Part shown: piece after piece, positions 10,166-23,099 of the stretch | Layout: every line of letters starts with the position of its first letter | How positions within the stretch are numbered: the first letter of the stretch is position 1 | Assembly (NCBI GenBank): GCA_027625915.1 | Contig: JANTQA010000032.1 | Location: 4,836,001-4,900,000 of the forward strand | Length of the DNA: 64,000 bases | Source: Anaeramoeba flamelloides | Lineage: Eukaryota > Metamonada > Anaeramoebidae | Reading direction: 5' to 3' | Position numbers and translations under genes: made by a program | The notes under the pieces: generated by a model | The model's input: the letters and a program-made list of their open reading frames with translations, nothing else | Databases searched by the model: none | What the model was told of the DNA's origin: nothing

Positions 10166-13036
10166 GAGTCTGTTTTCAATTCTTTTCTTTTACTTTTTCT
10201 TTTTTTTTTTTTTTTTTTTTGAAACACGGAAAGGGAGTTGTGTAATTTGTTGTAAATAAATTAAAAATGATTTTTTATTTCACTTTTTGGAAAGGAAGGT
10301 TATCAAACAAGGAAAAGACTAAGTGTATTTTTGAACTCTTTGCGTCTTTCCAAAATTTATTAATTTGAGAAAAATCACTAAAACTAAAATTTTTGCAAAA
10401 AGATTAGTTTACTTTCAAAGAAAGAAAAGATCGTAAATAGTGAATGGAAAATTAATTTTAAAATTAAAAACAGCTTAAAATCTTACAAACAAATATTATC
10501 TGTGAATAAGAAGTAAAAATCAAATTATTTCAAAAGATCATTGGGATTTTTGAAATATTCCAATTATAATAAATATTGGTTTAATTTTCAATAAAGAATA
10601 TTTTAGGTATACAAATAGAAAGGGTTATAATTAAATTATTTTTTTTTGGTCATTTTTTTCTCTTTTGTCTTCGAATTGTGAGTAGTTCGTCCTTTTATAT
10701 TGAAGCTAAGAATAATAACAATTCAGTCCTCTAAACAAAAAGAATAAATTGAAAGGATGGGATTGTTCAGTAGTTTTTGTGGTGTGTGAAAACATTCATG
10801 AATTTTCAAGTAATTTAGAGTTGGCCAGATTATTTGATAATAATGGAAAAAATGATTGTACACTAAAAAAGAAAAACAAAAAGTAAAAAAATATAATTAA
10901 GAAGAAAAAATCATACAAAGAAGAAGAAAAAGAAATCTACAAAAGTTTTCACAATCCTTTACTTCGTGTATGAGAAAAAAATTGATCTGGGCAATATGTT
11001 TTTTGATTTGTTTTTTTCTTTTTTCAAAAAATTTTCTTTATTTGATCCTCCCTTTTGGAAAATTTTTGAATCTAAAATTCAATAAAATGTATATATTCAC
11101 CATTTTAATCACACTCTTCCGTTATTTTTCTTACTCCTTAATTTCACTAAGTGAAAAATGTCAAACGTATATATCCTAAATTCCTTTGACTAAAAATGTT
11201 TTTTAACTGAAGGTGATATCAATAAATTCTCAAAGTGTATAGGATAAGACGAATTTTATGGCTAGTGAATACAATTTTTCCAAATAGTAACATTTTTATC
11301 AACTTAAAAGAAACTTGATCAAAGGGATCTTGCTAACTTGAAAAATTTAGGTTTTTTTTGGAAAATTTTGAGTTTGGCAAAAAAAAATTTTCCTTCTCAA
11401 AACCAAATTATTCTCAGCAAATTTTGAAGATTAAAATTCCATGAGGAAAATACCACTCCACTTTCTTTTCAAGTATGTTAGAGTGTAGTGAGAGAGCATA
11501 AATATACTTGAAAAGAAAGTGGGGTGGCATTTTCTTAATATCAAAAAAAAATAGCTTTTTAGTTTTGGCTTGTTTTGTTCGGGAAATTCAATAAGTTTTA
11601 AGATCAATAAATGATTTTTAAGAAAAATCTAAAAAATCCCAAAGATTCGAAAATTGCAATATATTGACTTTTCCAGAATCTATTGTATTTTAAAACTTTT
11701 CTTCTGTTTATAGTATTTTATTTCAACCCTTACAGAGTATAAAATTCGAATAGTCCTTAAAAGATAAATAAAAAATAAATTGCAATGGTATTTGAAATAT
11801 AAAATTGAAAAAATTTTCACTTTTTTTTGTTTTTTAACAAAATAAGTTTCAAAGAAATTGATTGTAATTTCTGATCTCACTTTATTTGTTGGTTTCTTTT
11901 TTATTCGATATATTGGGTGAACGATGAAATCCCAAATTAAACTCTGATTCCAGTATTCGAAAAAATGAGATCACACAAGTGTAAAATAAGGAATATTGTA
12001 AAAAAATAAATATTATACAATTTTAGAGATAAATAACAAGTTCCATGCATTTTTCCAAATTTTAGTAATACTGAACTAAACATCCGTTTTGATTTTTGAG
12101 CTCAAAGGGATTTTCAATATAAAATCGTTTGGCGAAGACCAATACTTTGTTTGGAAAATAATTTTATTAAAAAAATTGAAAGATTGGTGTTCTTACTAAA
12201 AGATTTTTTGATTAAAATTATTATTATTTTATTAAGATAATCAGATATTATATTTAATATGTACCAAAATTTGGATAAATACATGAAAATCTTTATTTAT
12301 CCCAAAAATTATAAAAACTCTATTTCTTAGAACATTCTATATTTACATTAGTGCAGCGGGAGAATTTATCCAATTTGAACTTCAAATACACGTAACTAAA
12401 ACTGATATTTTAATATTTTATTTTTTTTTACAAAATTTGGAAATATTAAACCTGTGCACCACTAATGGATGAGTTAACTTTTAAAAAAACTTCAAATAAA
12501 TTTTTATACCATTTTACAGAAAATTTGGAGACTTTCAAAGCCAAACATGCTTGTAAAAATATTCAATTGATCCACATTCGGTAACAAATTGTTATATTTA
12601 AAGTAAAAAAAAAAGAATTTTAAAAAATATCCTTAATAAATTCAAACAAAAAATGTAATTTAATAATAGATTGTTTAGACGATATCTTTGTCAAGTCAAC
12701 TTAAAGTAGCAAAAAATGTGATTATTTTTTATATGTTCATTATATTACATAAAAACACGATATTCTAAAAATCTCGATAAAGCTTCAAAAATCGCGATAA
12801 TAAAGTTTAAAAAATTCGAATTATTTACAAAAAATAGTGAAAATTGATTCAAATTGTCATAATTGTTGAAAATCATTATATTTTATAAAATAATGATAAT
12901 CGTCTAAAAATCACGTTAAATGCCAAAATATTGTAATAACAAGTTAATCCACAATATACAAGTTCATGTATTTCCAGGTTAATACAACAATATTTTGAAA
13001 TGAAAAATTTTGTTTTATCAAAAAATAGTTAATGTG
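10166..13036. other. AT-rich spacer with one strong hairpin
   Basis: Apart from the long inverted repeat at 11446-11534 (listed separately), I see only homopolymers and short skewed frames (10970-11179 plus, 11680-11880 minus). Neither frame has a recognisable motif or splice context. Confidence 0.45.
11446..11534. other. Long near-perfect hairpin, small-RNA precursor-like
   Basis: Two arms of about 31-34 nt, sharing ACTTTCTTTTCAAGTAT, are inverted around a ~20-nt spacer. Only about three positions mismatch, and one of these would be a G-U pair in RNA. The ~90-nt size and arm length resemble a microRNA-like precursor or a minimal palindromic element. It stands alone in a spacer, with no coding frame over it. 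I see no second copy in the window. Confidence 0.6.
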
Positions 13037-13054
13037 AAAAAAAGTTATTCTTTT

Positions 13055-13404
13055 CATTTTTTTATTTTTTACTTTTTCCAAATTTCCCTTCTTAAGTTGC
13101 TTGGGCTCTATGTTCCTTCTCTTTTTGTTTTTTTAGGTGTTTGGGAAAGGTAAAAAGTATAAAAAATCATTATAAGAATTGGTTGATCTGATCGTGACTA
13201 ACCCAACCAAACTTGTTCATGATCAGATCTTCGACGAGGACTTATGCAACTGAACTGAAGCCAACGAATGCGATCTGAAACCAACCAAAGTGAACCGAAT
13301 TGAACTTTCCGTACTATCTGTCGAGTCGTTACTTGGACTGGGTTTTTGCTGTCGAGTCGGTATCTTGTACTGGGATTTTGCGAAAACAAGATTTGGGAAA
13401 CTTA

Positions 13405-13443
<39 letters not shown>

Positions 13444-13966
13444 ACACAAAAAAAAAATAACACAAAAAAAAAAGCAAAGCAGCTGAAAAGAAAATTTCGA
13501 AAACCAAATCTTATTCTTAAAAAACCAGATCTTTTTAGATTCAACCCATCTATAAAGTTCTAAATCAAAATTTAATAAACAGCCTTTTTCATTTGATCTA
13601 TAGTTGTTCAAATATTTAGAACTCTTTATTAAAACAACCTATGGTGGCGATCCAAAAAAAAAACGACATAAAAGGAAACAACCACCAACCCATTCAACAC
13701 TTGGGGCACAAAAAAAACTTTTCACTGAAGTTTTTTCTTTTTTCTATTATTTTTTGACTCTTTCATTTCTTGCTTTTCTTTCTCTTTTTCTTGTCTTTTT
13801 TCAGAAATAATTTATTCTTTTCATTTTTTAAAGAAAAGATATCCTTTGAGCTGTAATCCTGCTTACGTTACAGTTAGGATAAAAAAACCCTAAATACAAT
13901 TTTAGAGTTTCAGGCAAATAGGAGGTAATTTTGTTGAATCACCTCTGCTCAACAATAAAAAAAAAA
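13055..13966 (+). mobile_element. Poly(A)-tailed ~910-bp retroposon, copy 2 (uninterrupted)
   Basis: It is flanked by an exact 18-bp target-site duplication, AAAAAAAGTTATTCTTTT (13037-13054 and 13967-13984), and ends in an A run. Parts in order are: a pyrimidine-rich left end; weak A-box-like (about 13093) and B-box-like (GGTTGATCTG, 13181) strings; a less AT-rich block at 13190-13400 with two tandem ~31-bp units (13318-13348 and 13349-13380); a ~35-nt A run plus A-rich linker (13406-13471); and a second ~490-bp block ending in a GGAGGT...ACCTC hairpin. The A-rich linker gives it a two-part look like a dimeric SINE. Frames over it are different in each register and Phe- or Lys-rich, and I do not accept them as genes. 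The family is unknown to me. The machinery that copied it is probably a LINE. Confidence 0.85.
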
Positions 13967-13984
13967 AAAAAAAGTTATTCTTTT

Positions 13985-15620
13985 AAAAAATAACAAAAAA
14001 GATAATTGACTTACTCCATAATCAGATCAAAGATTAATATTGTATTTTGTTCATATTTAGTTGAAAATTGATCAAATAGTATTATTAACATCTGGAATAT
14101 CTAAATACGAATATTATTTTCTCATATTCTATTACAGTATTGAAAATTGAGTTGAGCGAAAAAGAGCTTCTAAAACAACCAACCCATCACCCATTCTTTA
14201 AAGAATATTATTCTTGAGTTTAAACACTTTCTTTATCCTAGGGAAGCTGAAAGGTGTTCGGTAACTTTAGTAAAATTACACAACAACCAAACAACAATAT
14301 TATCAATGATTAAAATACTTTGAAACTTGGTTTTCTTTTTATTATTCTTCTATTCATATCTTGATATCTGACAGAAAACCCAACTAGAATTTGAATCATT
14401 TTTTTTTTTTGATCTAACATTACTAAGAAAGAAAATTCCGCTTTCTTGTTTTTGATTATTTAACTTGTGAAATTAATAACTCTATTTTCAGAAAACATAT
14501 CTATTTTCTACCCAAATATATTGTTTAAATGGGGGATTATTTCTTTGATCATAAAATTAATATGAGCTTTTACTTTTGTAAAAAAAAACGAAAAGAAAAC
14601 ATTTTTTTTTCAACTACAAATAATTCCCTGCATTTATAAAGATGAATGTGTTTCAAACCTTTTATACGCTTTAACATACTTTACAAGCTTTAAAAAAAAT
14701 TTCTAATCTTTTTGAACTGAAAAAAGTTTTAAAAGTGTTTTTTGTTTTTAAAATTTAAGGGATTTTTATTAAGTGGACTATAATACTCTGATTTTCTTTA
14801 TCGCTAGAATGTGATTTTATGATTTTCACAGCAAACAAATACTAATCATTTTTTATTCCGATTATCGCCATTTTGATAATTTTTGATTGTGTAAAATATA
14901 CTGAAAAAATATTTTTTGATTTCTCATTGATATTTGAAACATTGGAAACAAAATATCATTTGGCGTTTTATCTGTGAAAAGAACAAAAGTAAAAAAGAGT
15001 TGAATCTTTAATTTTTCAATTTTTTAAGCATTTTTTCTATGAAATTTTTGGTTGATTTGAAATTGTGTTTTAAATATAGAAATTTAAACTGGTGATTATT
15101 GTAATAAATCAAAAAAGTAATAAACGAAAAAAAGACTCAGAAAGGTGTTTATTTGAATTAAAAAATTTTATTTAAAAGACCAAACTTCAAATATCACCTT
15201 TCCAAATAAATTCGATAAAAACAAGAATGAGAAAAAAAAAATTCAAAAAAACGGTAATTTACCAGATTATTTGTCTTTATCTTCTTAATTTGGATGAAAC
15301 CAAAAAAATTAACACCTTGGATTTCTTACCCCATTACTATTTATTATTATTTTTCAAAAGAATTTTTTTGACAAATTTGTATTCAAAATTCTTTTTTCAA
15401 ATATTTTTATCAAACTCAGTAAAATAAAGAATATTATTTCGAAAATTAAACTAAAAGAGTTGAATTCTCCGAATCAAAAAAACAGTTACAAAAAATATCC
15501 AACCGAAAATAAAAGTAATAATTAGAAAAAATTTCAATCAGATCGAGAAATATTTTGAGTTTTCTCAATTTTATCAAAATAAATAATTATCAAAATAAAA
15601 CATATATATTCAATAAAGCA
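13985..15620. other. AT-rich spacer, nothing recognised
   Basis: Homopolymer-rich sequence. The small frame at 15227-15427 is Phe/Lys/Leu-rich and has no motif. Confidence 0.4.
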
Positions 15621-15810
15621 AGTTCCACTTTTAAGAACACAAACTTTCAAAGAAATTCAAAGCACAAAAAAATCTCAAATTAATGCACAAATTTTTTCGA
15701 ATTTTTTTTTTACAAAATATTTTTACTAGAATCTGAATTTAGGTGCCTTAATTTGAGATTTTTATTATGTCTCAATTTTAGTCGATAATTTGTGTCTTAA
15801 AAGTGGAACT
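15621..15810. mobile_element. 190-bp MITE, family 1 (intact ends)
   Basis: Inverted ends begin AGTTCCACTTTTAAGA and extend with mismatches for about 70 bp; the right arm is the reverse complement, ending near 15810. Two more copies occur at about 26995-27140 and 55693-55832. The (C)AGTT tips and small size suggest a Tc1/mariner-derived element. A clear target duplication is not visible. It lies about 950 bp upstream of RPN8. Confidence 0.75.
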
Positions 15811-16755
15811 GGCTGCAAATCTTTATTTTCTGAAGAATAATTCAAAAAATATAATATTTTCTGAAACAAAACTAGAATTAGATGAATTAAAGAGTGATAG
15901 GATTTTTAAGTTGTTTTGAAAATTCCTTTGAAATAGGAAATAATACATTTATCAAAAATTTTACAAACAAAAGTTTTATCAATTCAGAATTAAAAATAAA
16001 TCTGAGTAAAGAAGAAAGTAATTGTATCAAATTTTACATATAAGAGCTTGAAATAAATGATTTTTATTTATTTTTTTTTTGATCACTTTTTCAATTTTTT
16101 TGATTTAAATTTTTTGCTTTGGATTAAAATATATTATACTTGTGTATATATCCCACTCTTATATAAATTAAAATATTAATGTATTTATATAAAAAAAACG
16201 ATTTAAATACTTCTGTTTGTTATAGAATGTGGCACTCAAAATTTCTCAAATGTACTTGCTCCCTTAAGAAGAAAACTCAAAATAGTACTGTGTTTGATTC
16301 AAATATACCAAAGTGAGTAAATAAACGTTTGGTATTTTTTATTTCATTCTTTTTAATTAACTTTTCAAGGGTGAGTTTTTTAGTTTTAAAGAATATTTCT
16401 AATTCACTCATTTAAAAATGAGGTTTGTAAAAGTATTATCAAAATTGAAAATAATTCACACAATCATTTTGTTAAATTCTGTTGCTCTCTTTTGGACAGT
16501 TTTTAAATTTCATTTTGAAAACACGACCATCTATTGTGTGACTATTTTAATTCTATAATTTCCTAATAAAACTTTTATCGTTTTGACAATTAAAGTTCGA
16601 AAGGTAGAAACGATCTAAACACTAAGGGAAGTTCTAAGATCCAATTTTGGAAGCTCAATAGTACAGAACTCTGTTCAAAAAATCATTAACAAGAATAAAT
16701 CAAAAACAATCAAGCAAACATTTTTTTCAAATAGTTTTATTTCTCTTTTATAATT

Positions 16756-19700
16756 ATGAGTGAAAATACATTTGACAAAGTAGTTGTTCATCCTTTAGTA
16801 TTGTTGTCAGTTGTTGATCATTTCAAAAGATCAAAACAAGCACCTCAAAAACGTGTAGTTGGATGCTTATTAACTGAAGGCCCACCAGAAAAAACTCTTC
16901 ATATTACAAACAGTTTTGCTGGTAAAATCTTGAAACAATTTTCTTTCAAAATTACACAACAACAAGAGCCGCCCTTATTAAACTGCTTCTTTGTTTTTCT
17001 TTTTTTTTTGATTCTCCTTTTTTTTACTATTTGTTCTTGATTAATAACAATAAAGTTCCTTTTGATGAAAAATTGGAAAAGCCTGACGTGTGGTTTATCG
17101 ATCACAACTTCTTAGAAACCATGTTTGAAATGCACAAAAAAGTTAATGGTAAGAAACAGATCCTTGGTTACTTTTTGTTATTATTTTTCCTTTTCTTTTC
17201 TCCTTCTTCAACAATTTCCTTGCTCAAAAAAAAAAAAAAAGACTAATTAACAGCAATTTCAACTTTGTTCAAAACAAAAATGAAAAAAAAACTTCGTTCA
17301 GACATAAATTTTAAAAAAGAAAAAGAGTAAAAAAGAAATAGGAAAAGAAAAAGATTATAATGAAAAGAAAACCAAAAAGAATTTTGAATCATTTTTAAAA
17401 AAAGAAAAAGAAAAAATACTTAAAGCACAACAAATGTGCTTTGTTTATAAAAAAGCTGAAAAAGAAACTCTTTTTTTAAAAAATTATCTTACTCAGATCA
17501 TTTTTAAACAATTGTTCTGAAAAAAAAATCAATCAATTTAACAAAGGAATTTTTTTTATTTTCTGAAAATCTTGTCATGTTTTTAATGGTTTTTTTTTTT
17601 CTTTCATTGTTTTACTCTTTTTTCCTTAAAAGATTTTTCTCCAAAAAAAAAACCCCAAAAACACCATTTGAGATACAAGTGCTTTAAAAAAGTAAAAAAA
17701 AAATCACAGTTTATTAAAGTGTTGCTCAAATTGTTTGTATAATTTATATATTAAACAGTAAAGTGGCACTCATCAACTTTTGTTATAGTGGTGAAAAAAA
17801 AAACGGATCTGAAAATAATCCCTGACAAGATTTTTAATTGTGAATATTAGGAAAATTGATGTGTAATTTCTTTTATTTAAAATCAAATCCTTTTTTTAAA
17901 TAACCAAATATTTTATGAAACAAGTAATAAACCTACCTAAAAGTGCATTAAAGTAGGGTTTCTCTAGGATACTCAAGTAATTGTATGATAGCCGAAAGTA
18001 GATCAACTTTTTGAAAAACAATCAGGTTTTATCGAGTTTACTAGAGTTTGGAAAATGATTATTTTTATTCTTGTTTTTTGATTGATTGAATGGTGTTTTG
18101 AACAAGTGTAATTTCATTAAAAACCATTCTAATAAGTGGGTGGGTTGTAATTTGAAAAGTTTGATTCTTAAAAAAAAGATTTGATTGATAAATAAAAGAA
18201 ATTACACATCAATTTTCCTAATATTTATAATTAAAAATCTTGTCACGGATTTTTTTCACTACTTTACTCAGTTTTTTTGTACGTTGGGATCCAATATTTT
18301 AATTTAATTTACTCTGATATACAACCCCTCAATTATTCTCAAACCGCTCTACTCTTCATTGAAAGAGAAATTGAACAAAATTTTCATTCAACTTTTCAAA
18401 AAACTATTTTAAAATACAGGAATTCAATAACCATTTAAAAACTAATAATGTGAAAAAAACCTACAGTAGAAAAATTAAGGTTTTAAAAAGAATAACACTT
18501 GTGGAAAAAAAGTGAAATTTGGGAAAAAAAGTTAAACACGGTTTTTAATGAGGAACATTAATAGAAACCGAAAATAAAAAAGTAAGTTCAATTAGTAAAA
18601 GAAGAAGCAAATTAACTTCAAAGAATAATTCGTTGTACTGTTATTGGGATGATAAATGGGAAAAAATTTTCACTTCCTTTTCCAGATTTTTTTTTGATTT
18701 ATAAATAGAATTTTCAAAGAAGTAAGTTGTAATTTGGGCTCTTTGTTTGAAAAAGGAAATTGAAAATGAAGTAAAAAAATTTTTTATTTAAAACTCAAAT
18801 TCCAGTATTATTTTCAATCGAATCAACCAAAACACTTTAAGGGATCAATACTCTGTGAAAATAGGGCAAAAATTTCAAATATTTTATTGGTGATATTTTC
18901 TACTTACAAATTTTGTAGAGACCAAGTGTCAAAAAATTCTGATCCACAAAGAAACTCAGAAAAGAAATTTTTTCAGTGAGATTAAATTTTTTTTATCCAT
19001 TTTTTCTAAAGAAGAAAAACTGTTAAAATTCGTTTTATTTCAAACATTATAAATAATTTTTTACCCTGTTTATTAACCTTTTCCATAATTATTACCCAAT
19101 ACAAAGTCTTTGTTGCCAGGAATATTAATAAAAGAATTTTATTTTCAATTTTGAGATAATTCTTTTGGTTAACAAAAAAATTGATTTATTCAACTTATTG
19201 AAAAATATTTTTATTATTTTAAGAAGCATAGTTATAGTCATATAAATTTTTAAAGTCATAAAAAAATTTTACTAAGAAATTTTGTTTTTGTTCAAAGATA
19301 AAATTCGATTTTTCAAAATAAAATTTTCATGAAGATATTTGGGAATTGAGCAATTTTATCTATAAAATTCAAAATCAATTTTTTTCTACCTAAAATGATT
19401 TAAATAGCTATAATGATTCTTATGAATAAGATCAAACAATTTGTTAAAAAAATTTTTCAAAATTGAAAACTATTGCAATTTTTTATCATTTTTTGAAAAC
19501 AAGAAAATGACTTTTTCAAAATATTAAAGAATAAAAAATTTTTTGCTGAATAGATTCAAATTTAATTGATAAACTTTTATTATGCTTCTATCAAAATTTC
19601 ATTTATTAAATCGCCTATACCTCAATTTATTTTATTGGTTGATATTTGAATTGAAATATTAATCAAAGTAAAAGAAACCAAATAAAAAATTTGCTTTCGA

Positions 19701-22464
19701 AATTAATACTTTCCAACATAAAACGAAAAATAAGTTTTCCCATTTTCAAGAATTATCTTAATTCTTAAAGAAAATAATAGGTTACTTTTTTTCGTTTTAT
19801 ATTGGAAAAATGCAAATTTTGGATTTCAAAAAATAGACTCAAATTAATAAATTGTTTAAATGAGGTTAACTCATCCATTTCATAAGCCAAAACACAAATT
19901 ACAAAAAAAAAATTTTTAAAGATCTTGAAAAGATTTCGTTTTATTTTTAAAAAATACAACTCACTTAAATCTCCTTTATTCTCAAAACACAAGGAGTTGT
20001 TTTGGAGATCTCAAAAATAGTTCAATTTTTCCAACAAATTTTCAATTGATATATCAATCAAAGAAAAATCCCTTCAAAAGATAGTATTAAAAAAACTGTC
20101 ATTGGGCTAAATCCTCCATTTTATCTTTAATAATTTATTTATTCTTTTATTAATAGATCTTACTTTTCATTTCCAGGTTCTATTAAAGTTTCCAAAATTA
20201 AAATCGGGTTGAACTTTTTTTCCTGTTTCACTTTTTTTCCAGAAGGGTTATTCTTTTTAAAACCTTAATTTTTCTACTGTATTTTTTTTTCACATTATTA
20301 GTTTGTAACGGTTATTGAATTTCTGCGTTTTGTATTTTTTCGAAAAGCTAAAGGAAAATTTTGTTAAATAAATTTTTCAATTAAGATTCGAGTTCTTACT
20401 GTAAAAAATAAACCGTTTTCCAGTCAAAGGGGTCCTGTTGTGAGGAGTGGATTACACTTGTTTAAAGGGTTTGAATGGATATTAGAAGAAAAAATTTATT
20501 TGGGAAATTTCAAAATTGAAATCATTTTTTTACATTTTGACTTTTTTTTCTTTTTTTTTTTTGATAACGTAATTAATTTGCAATTTTTTTTTTTTATTGC
20601 AAGATCCATAGCCACTTGGTAAAAATGTGTTATTCTGAGGTCATTGATAAGGTAAAAATAATTGTAGAGAAACCATATTTGATTTCTATTGGAATTTTAT
20701 TTGATCTTCAACTAGTAAATCAAAATGAGCATTATTGTTTTTCTCAATAGATTACCTAAGAATTTGGATTTTTCTATTTTTAAGAAAATATCTATTGATT
20801 CATTAGTTTTATTTCGGTGGATATCAACTATTCTTTGATGTTTATTATTCTACTTATTTCTTATTTGTTATACAAAGGTTAATTAATAAAAAATATTTGA
20901 TATTTGAAAAAAATGTTGGTTTGCTTTGACTAAAACAAAGTTTAATTTTTTGAAATGGAAAAAAAAAAATTGTAATTTTCTATGATTACCTAATACGAAT
21001 AAATAATAAATCAACATGGGATGTACATAAATCTTCCAAAAATCCCTCAATCAGGACATTTTTAGAAAAAGACGCTGAAGAGCGACACTCAATTTCCAAT
21101 TTGAATGTATGTGAAATATAATTGTGAATACAACTGTGTTGGTTTAGAAGTGTCTCTCTTTGACGCTTTTTGAGATCTTGAAGATTTTTTTTTTTCATTT
21201 TTTCCTTTTCAAAGAAGTTATTTTTATCCAAAGAATATTACAAAATCCTTACTTTGTCGAATATAGACAGTTACAAAATAACCACAAATCAGATTAAACT
21301 GAATTAAATTGATTGTGCACTGAAAGAAAACAATTTGTTTCAAATTTAAGAAATTTAACCCTTTGGAAATAGAAAATAAGAAAGGAGTAATTTTTTTTTT
21401 TTAACATTTGAAAATTGAAATTGAGAAATCCTTTTAATCTTTTTTTTTATTTATGAAATTTGATTTTTTGGAATTGAGAATGCTTTTAAACTTTTTTTTA
21501 TTAATTGAATTTTTTTGCCAAAGAGATCCTATGAATTTTTTTTTTTTTTATTTGAATTTTGTCAATCAAAAGAAGTGCGATTTCACAATATCATTTTTAG
21601 TGTCTATCCACCCCTCTGAGTATGGAGGAAATCCACGTTAAATGGATAGAGCCTTAATTGTAAATAAAATAAAAATCCAAACGATCAAATAAAACCAAAA
21701 TTTAATAAAAAAAAAAAAACGAATCTTTTTCTCGATTATAAATTCAAAAAAAAAAACAAACAATAGCCAAAGAACGAATTGTTGGATGGTATAGTACAGG
21801 CCCTTCAATTCGAAAATCTGATCTTGATATTCATGAAATATTTAGGAAATATACTCAGGATCCAGCCTTTGTCATTATTAATGTCCATCAAGGTGATGGT
21901 GCCCTTGGAATTCCAGTCAAATCGTTTAGATCGATTGAAGAAGTTAAGAAAGATGGGCAAGAATCGAAAAGAACTTTTAAACATTGCCCAAGTGAAGTTG
22001 GTGCATTTGAAGCGGAAGAGGTTGGTGTTGAACATTTATTACGTGACATTAAAGACACGACTGTCAACAATTTAACAACGAGCATTGGATCCAAAATCTC
22101 AGCACTTAAAGGGTTTAAAGAAAGATTAAATGAAATGTCAAAATATTTACAAGATGTTTTAGCAGGCAAATTGCATCCCAACCATTTAATTATTTCCAAT
22201 ATCCAAGACATTTTTAACATTGGATTAAATTTGGATACAAATAATTTAAATTCACAAATTTCAATAACAAATAACGACATGACATTAACAATTTATCTTT
22301 CGTCAATGGTTAGATCTGTTATAGCTCTTCATGATCTTATCGAAAATAAAATTCAAAATAGAGAAATTGAAAAAAGATTGAGAATGGAATCATTAAAAAA
22401 AACCCAAAAAAAGGAAGAAAAAAAATTGAAACAAAGCAAAGAAAATAATGAAAAAAAAAAGTAA
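16756..22464 (+). CDS. PSMD7: 26S proteasome lid subunit RPN8 (PSMD7), three exons
   Basis: Exons are 16756-16921, 17056-17148 and 21767-22464, with both introns in phase 1, giving 318 residues (family about 320). RPN8 is the MPN-domain partner of the deubiquitinase RPN11 in the 19S lid. The MPN domain (~8-140) starts [15 protein letters not shown] and contains [26 protein letters not shown] and [12 protein letters not shown]. The two metal-binding histidines of the JAMM motif are absent (the sequence reads YSTG after Trp), as expected for non-catalytic RPN8. The conserved [19 protein letters not shown] block follows, then helical regions and a Lys-rich tail ending in TAA. Intron 1 is 134 nt. 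Intron 2 is 4,618 nt and is full of repeats, and exon 3 sits between inverted copies of one of them. Exon 1 starts at the only suitable ATG, in the family position. Confidence 0.95.
17786..18262. mobile_element. ~480-bp MITE with long inverted ends, in RPN8 intron 2
   Basis: Left arm (about 17786-17890) and right arm (about 18180-18262) are inverted over 85-100 bp, including a nearly exact ~50-bp block around ATTAGGAAAATTGATGTGTA (left) and its complement (right). The tips read AGTGGTGAAA and AGTAGTGAAA. No transposase frame lies inside. The target duplication is not resolved. It is one reason RPN8 intron 2 is so long. Confidence 0.65.
18400..20345. repeat. Inverted repeat pair, ~220-bp arms, in RPN8 intron 2
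   Basis: The sequence at about 18400-18620 is found inverted at about 20115-20345 with good identity. A shared core is AGTAGAAAAATTAAGGTTTT, and the two arms continue to near CAATAACC. A third partial copy lies at 26790-26895. This could be one ~1.9-kb element with long inverted ends or two separate insertions. The ~1.5 kb between the arms has no recognisable transposase. Confidence 0.65.
20403..20960 (+). repeat. Dispersed repeat R2, copy a
   Basis: It matches 24714-25245 (same strand), 23100-23430 (inverted) and, more weakly, 55065-55385 (same strand). A shared core is GATTTCTATTGGAATTTTAT. I find no ORF, no poly(A) tail and no clear ends, so the class is unknown. This copy lies in RPN8 intron 2, 5' of exon 3. 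Confidence 0.7.
20990..21198 (-). CDS. Possible unrecognised exon opposite RPN8 intron 2
   Basis: An ATG at 21198 opens a frame of 69 codons of balanced composition (with Cys, His, Ser and Arg, unlike the surrounding AT-rich frames). It runs into a good donor, AG|GTAATC, at 20989. The first residues are Lys-rich, then the sequence reads [21 protein letters not shown] recognise no family and cannot find the next exon. It may be a nested gene on the opposite strand, a decayed element, or chance. Confidence 0.22.
21594..21652 (+). other. Less AT-rich stem-loop patch near the end of RPN8 intron 2
   Basis: A perfect 8-bp outer stem (TCTATCCA with TGGATAGA) encloses an inner CCTC...GAGG hairpin, about 115 nt before exon 3. 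It stands out in composition. I cannot match it to C/D or H/ACA snoRNA boxes or to a tRNA. Confidence 0.3.
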
Positions 22465-23099
22465 ATCAATTCTTTATTTTTTCAACGAAGAATTAATTCG
22501 GAAAAAAATACACTAAATATATTATTTATGAAATAATTAATTCATAAATTTAAGATTCAAGAAGAAATACAACATCAAATAATTTCGAATAGCAAATACA
22601 AATTTTCAATAATTATATAATATTTACTTTTTAAAAATATATAATCAATAAATATTTATATATTAATAACACATGCAATTTTAATTAAAATAAAGTTTTT
22701 ATATTTTTAATTTAAAATATTAGCAAAATTCCATTATAAGATAGAGATATTTGTCAATAGAGCGATAGATGAATTTAAAAAATAATACATTTATTAAAAA
22801 AATTATTTTACATAAAAGATCGAAAAAAAAAAAAAAAAACGGAAAAAATATGGAACAATAGATATCTGTTTGAAAGCTTTTTTCTTAAATAATTAAAAAA
22901 ACGAGATATTTACAAAGACATAAAATCAACCATTGATAGAAAAACCTATGAAAATAAGATTATTTTGATATAGATTCCTATTGGGAAAGGATATTAAACA
23001 AATATAAGTTAAATTACTTTTGATAGTATCTAAGGGTTAATATTAAAAAATATTCAAAATTTTTCAATTTCTTTTTTTTATCATTAATTATTAAAAAAA
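22465..23099. other. Spacer 3' of RPN8
   Basis: This is the presumed 3' untranslated and AT-rich spacer sequence. I see no gene. Confidence 0.4.
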
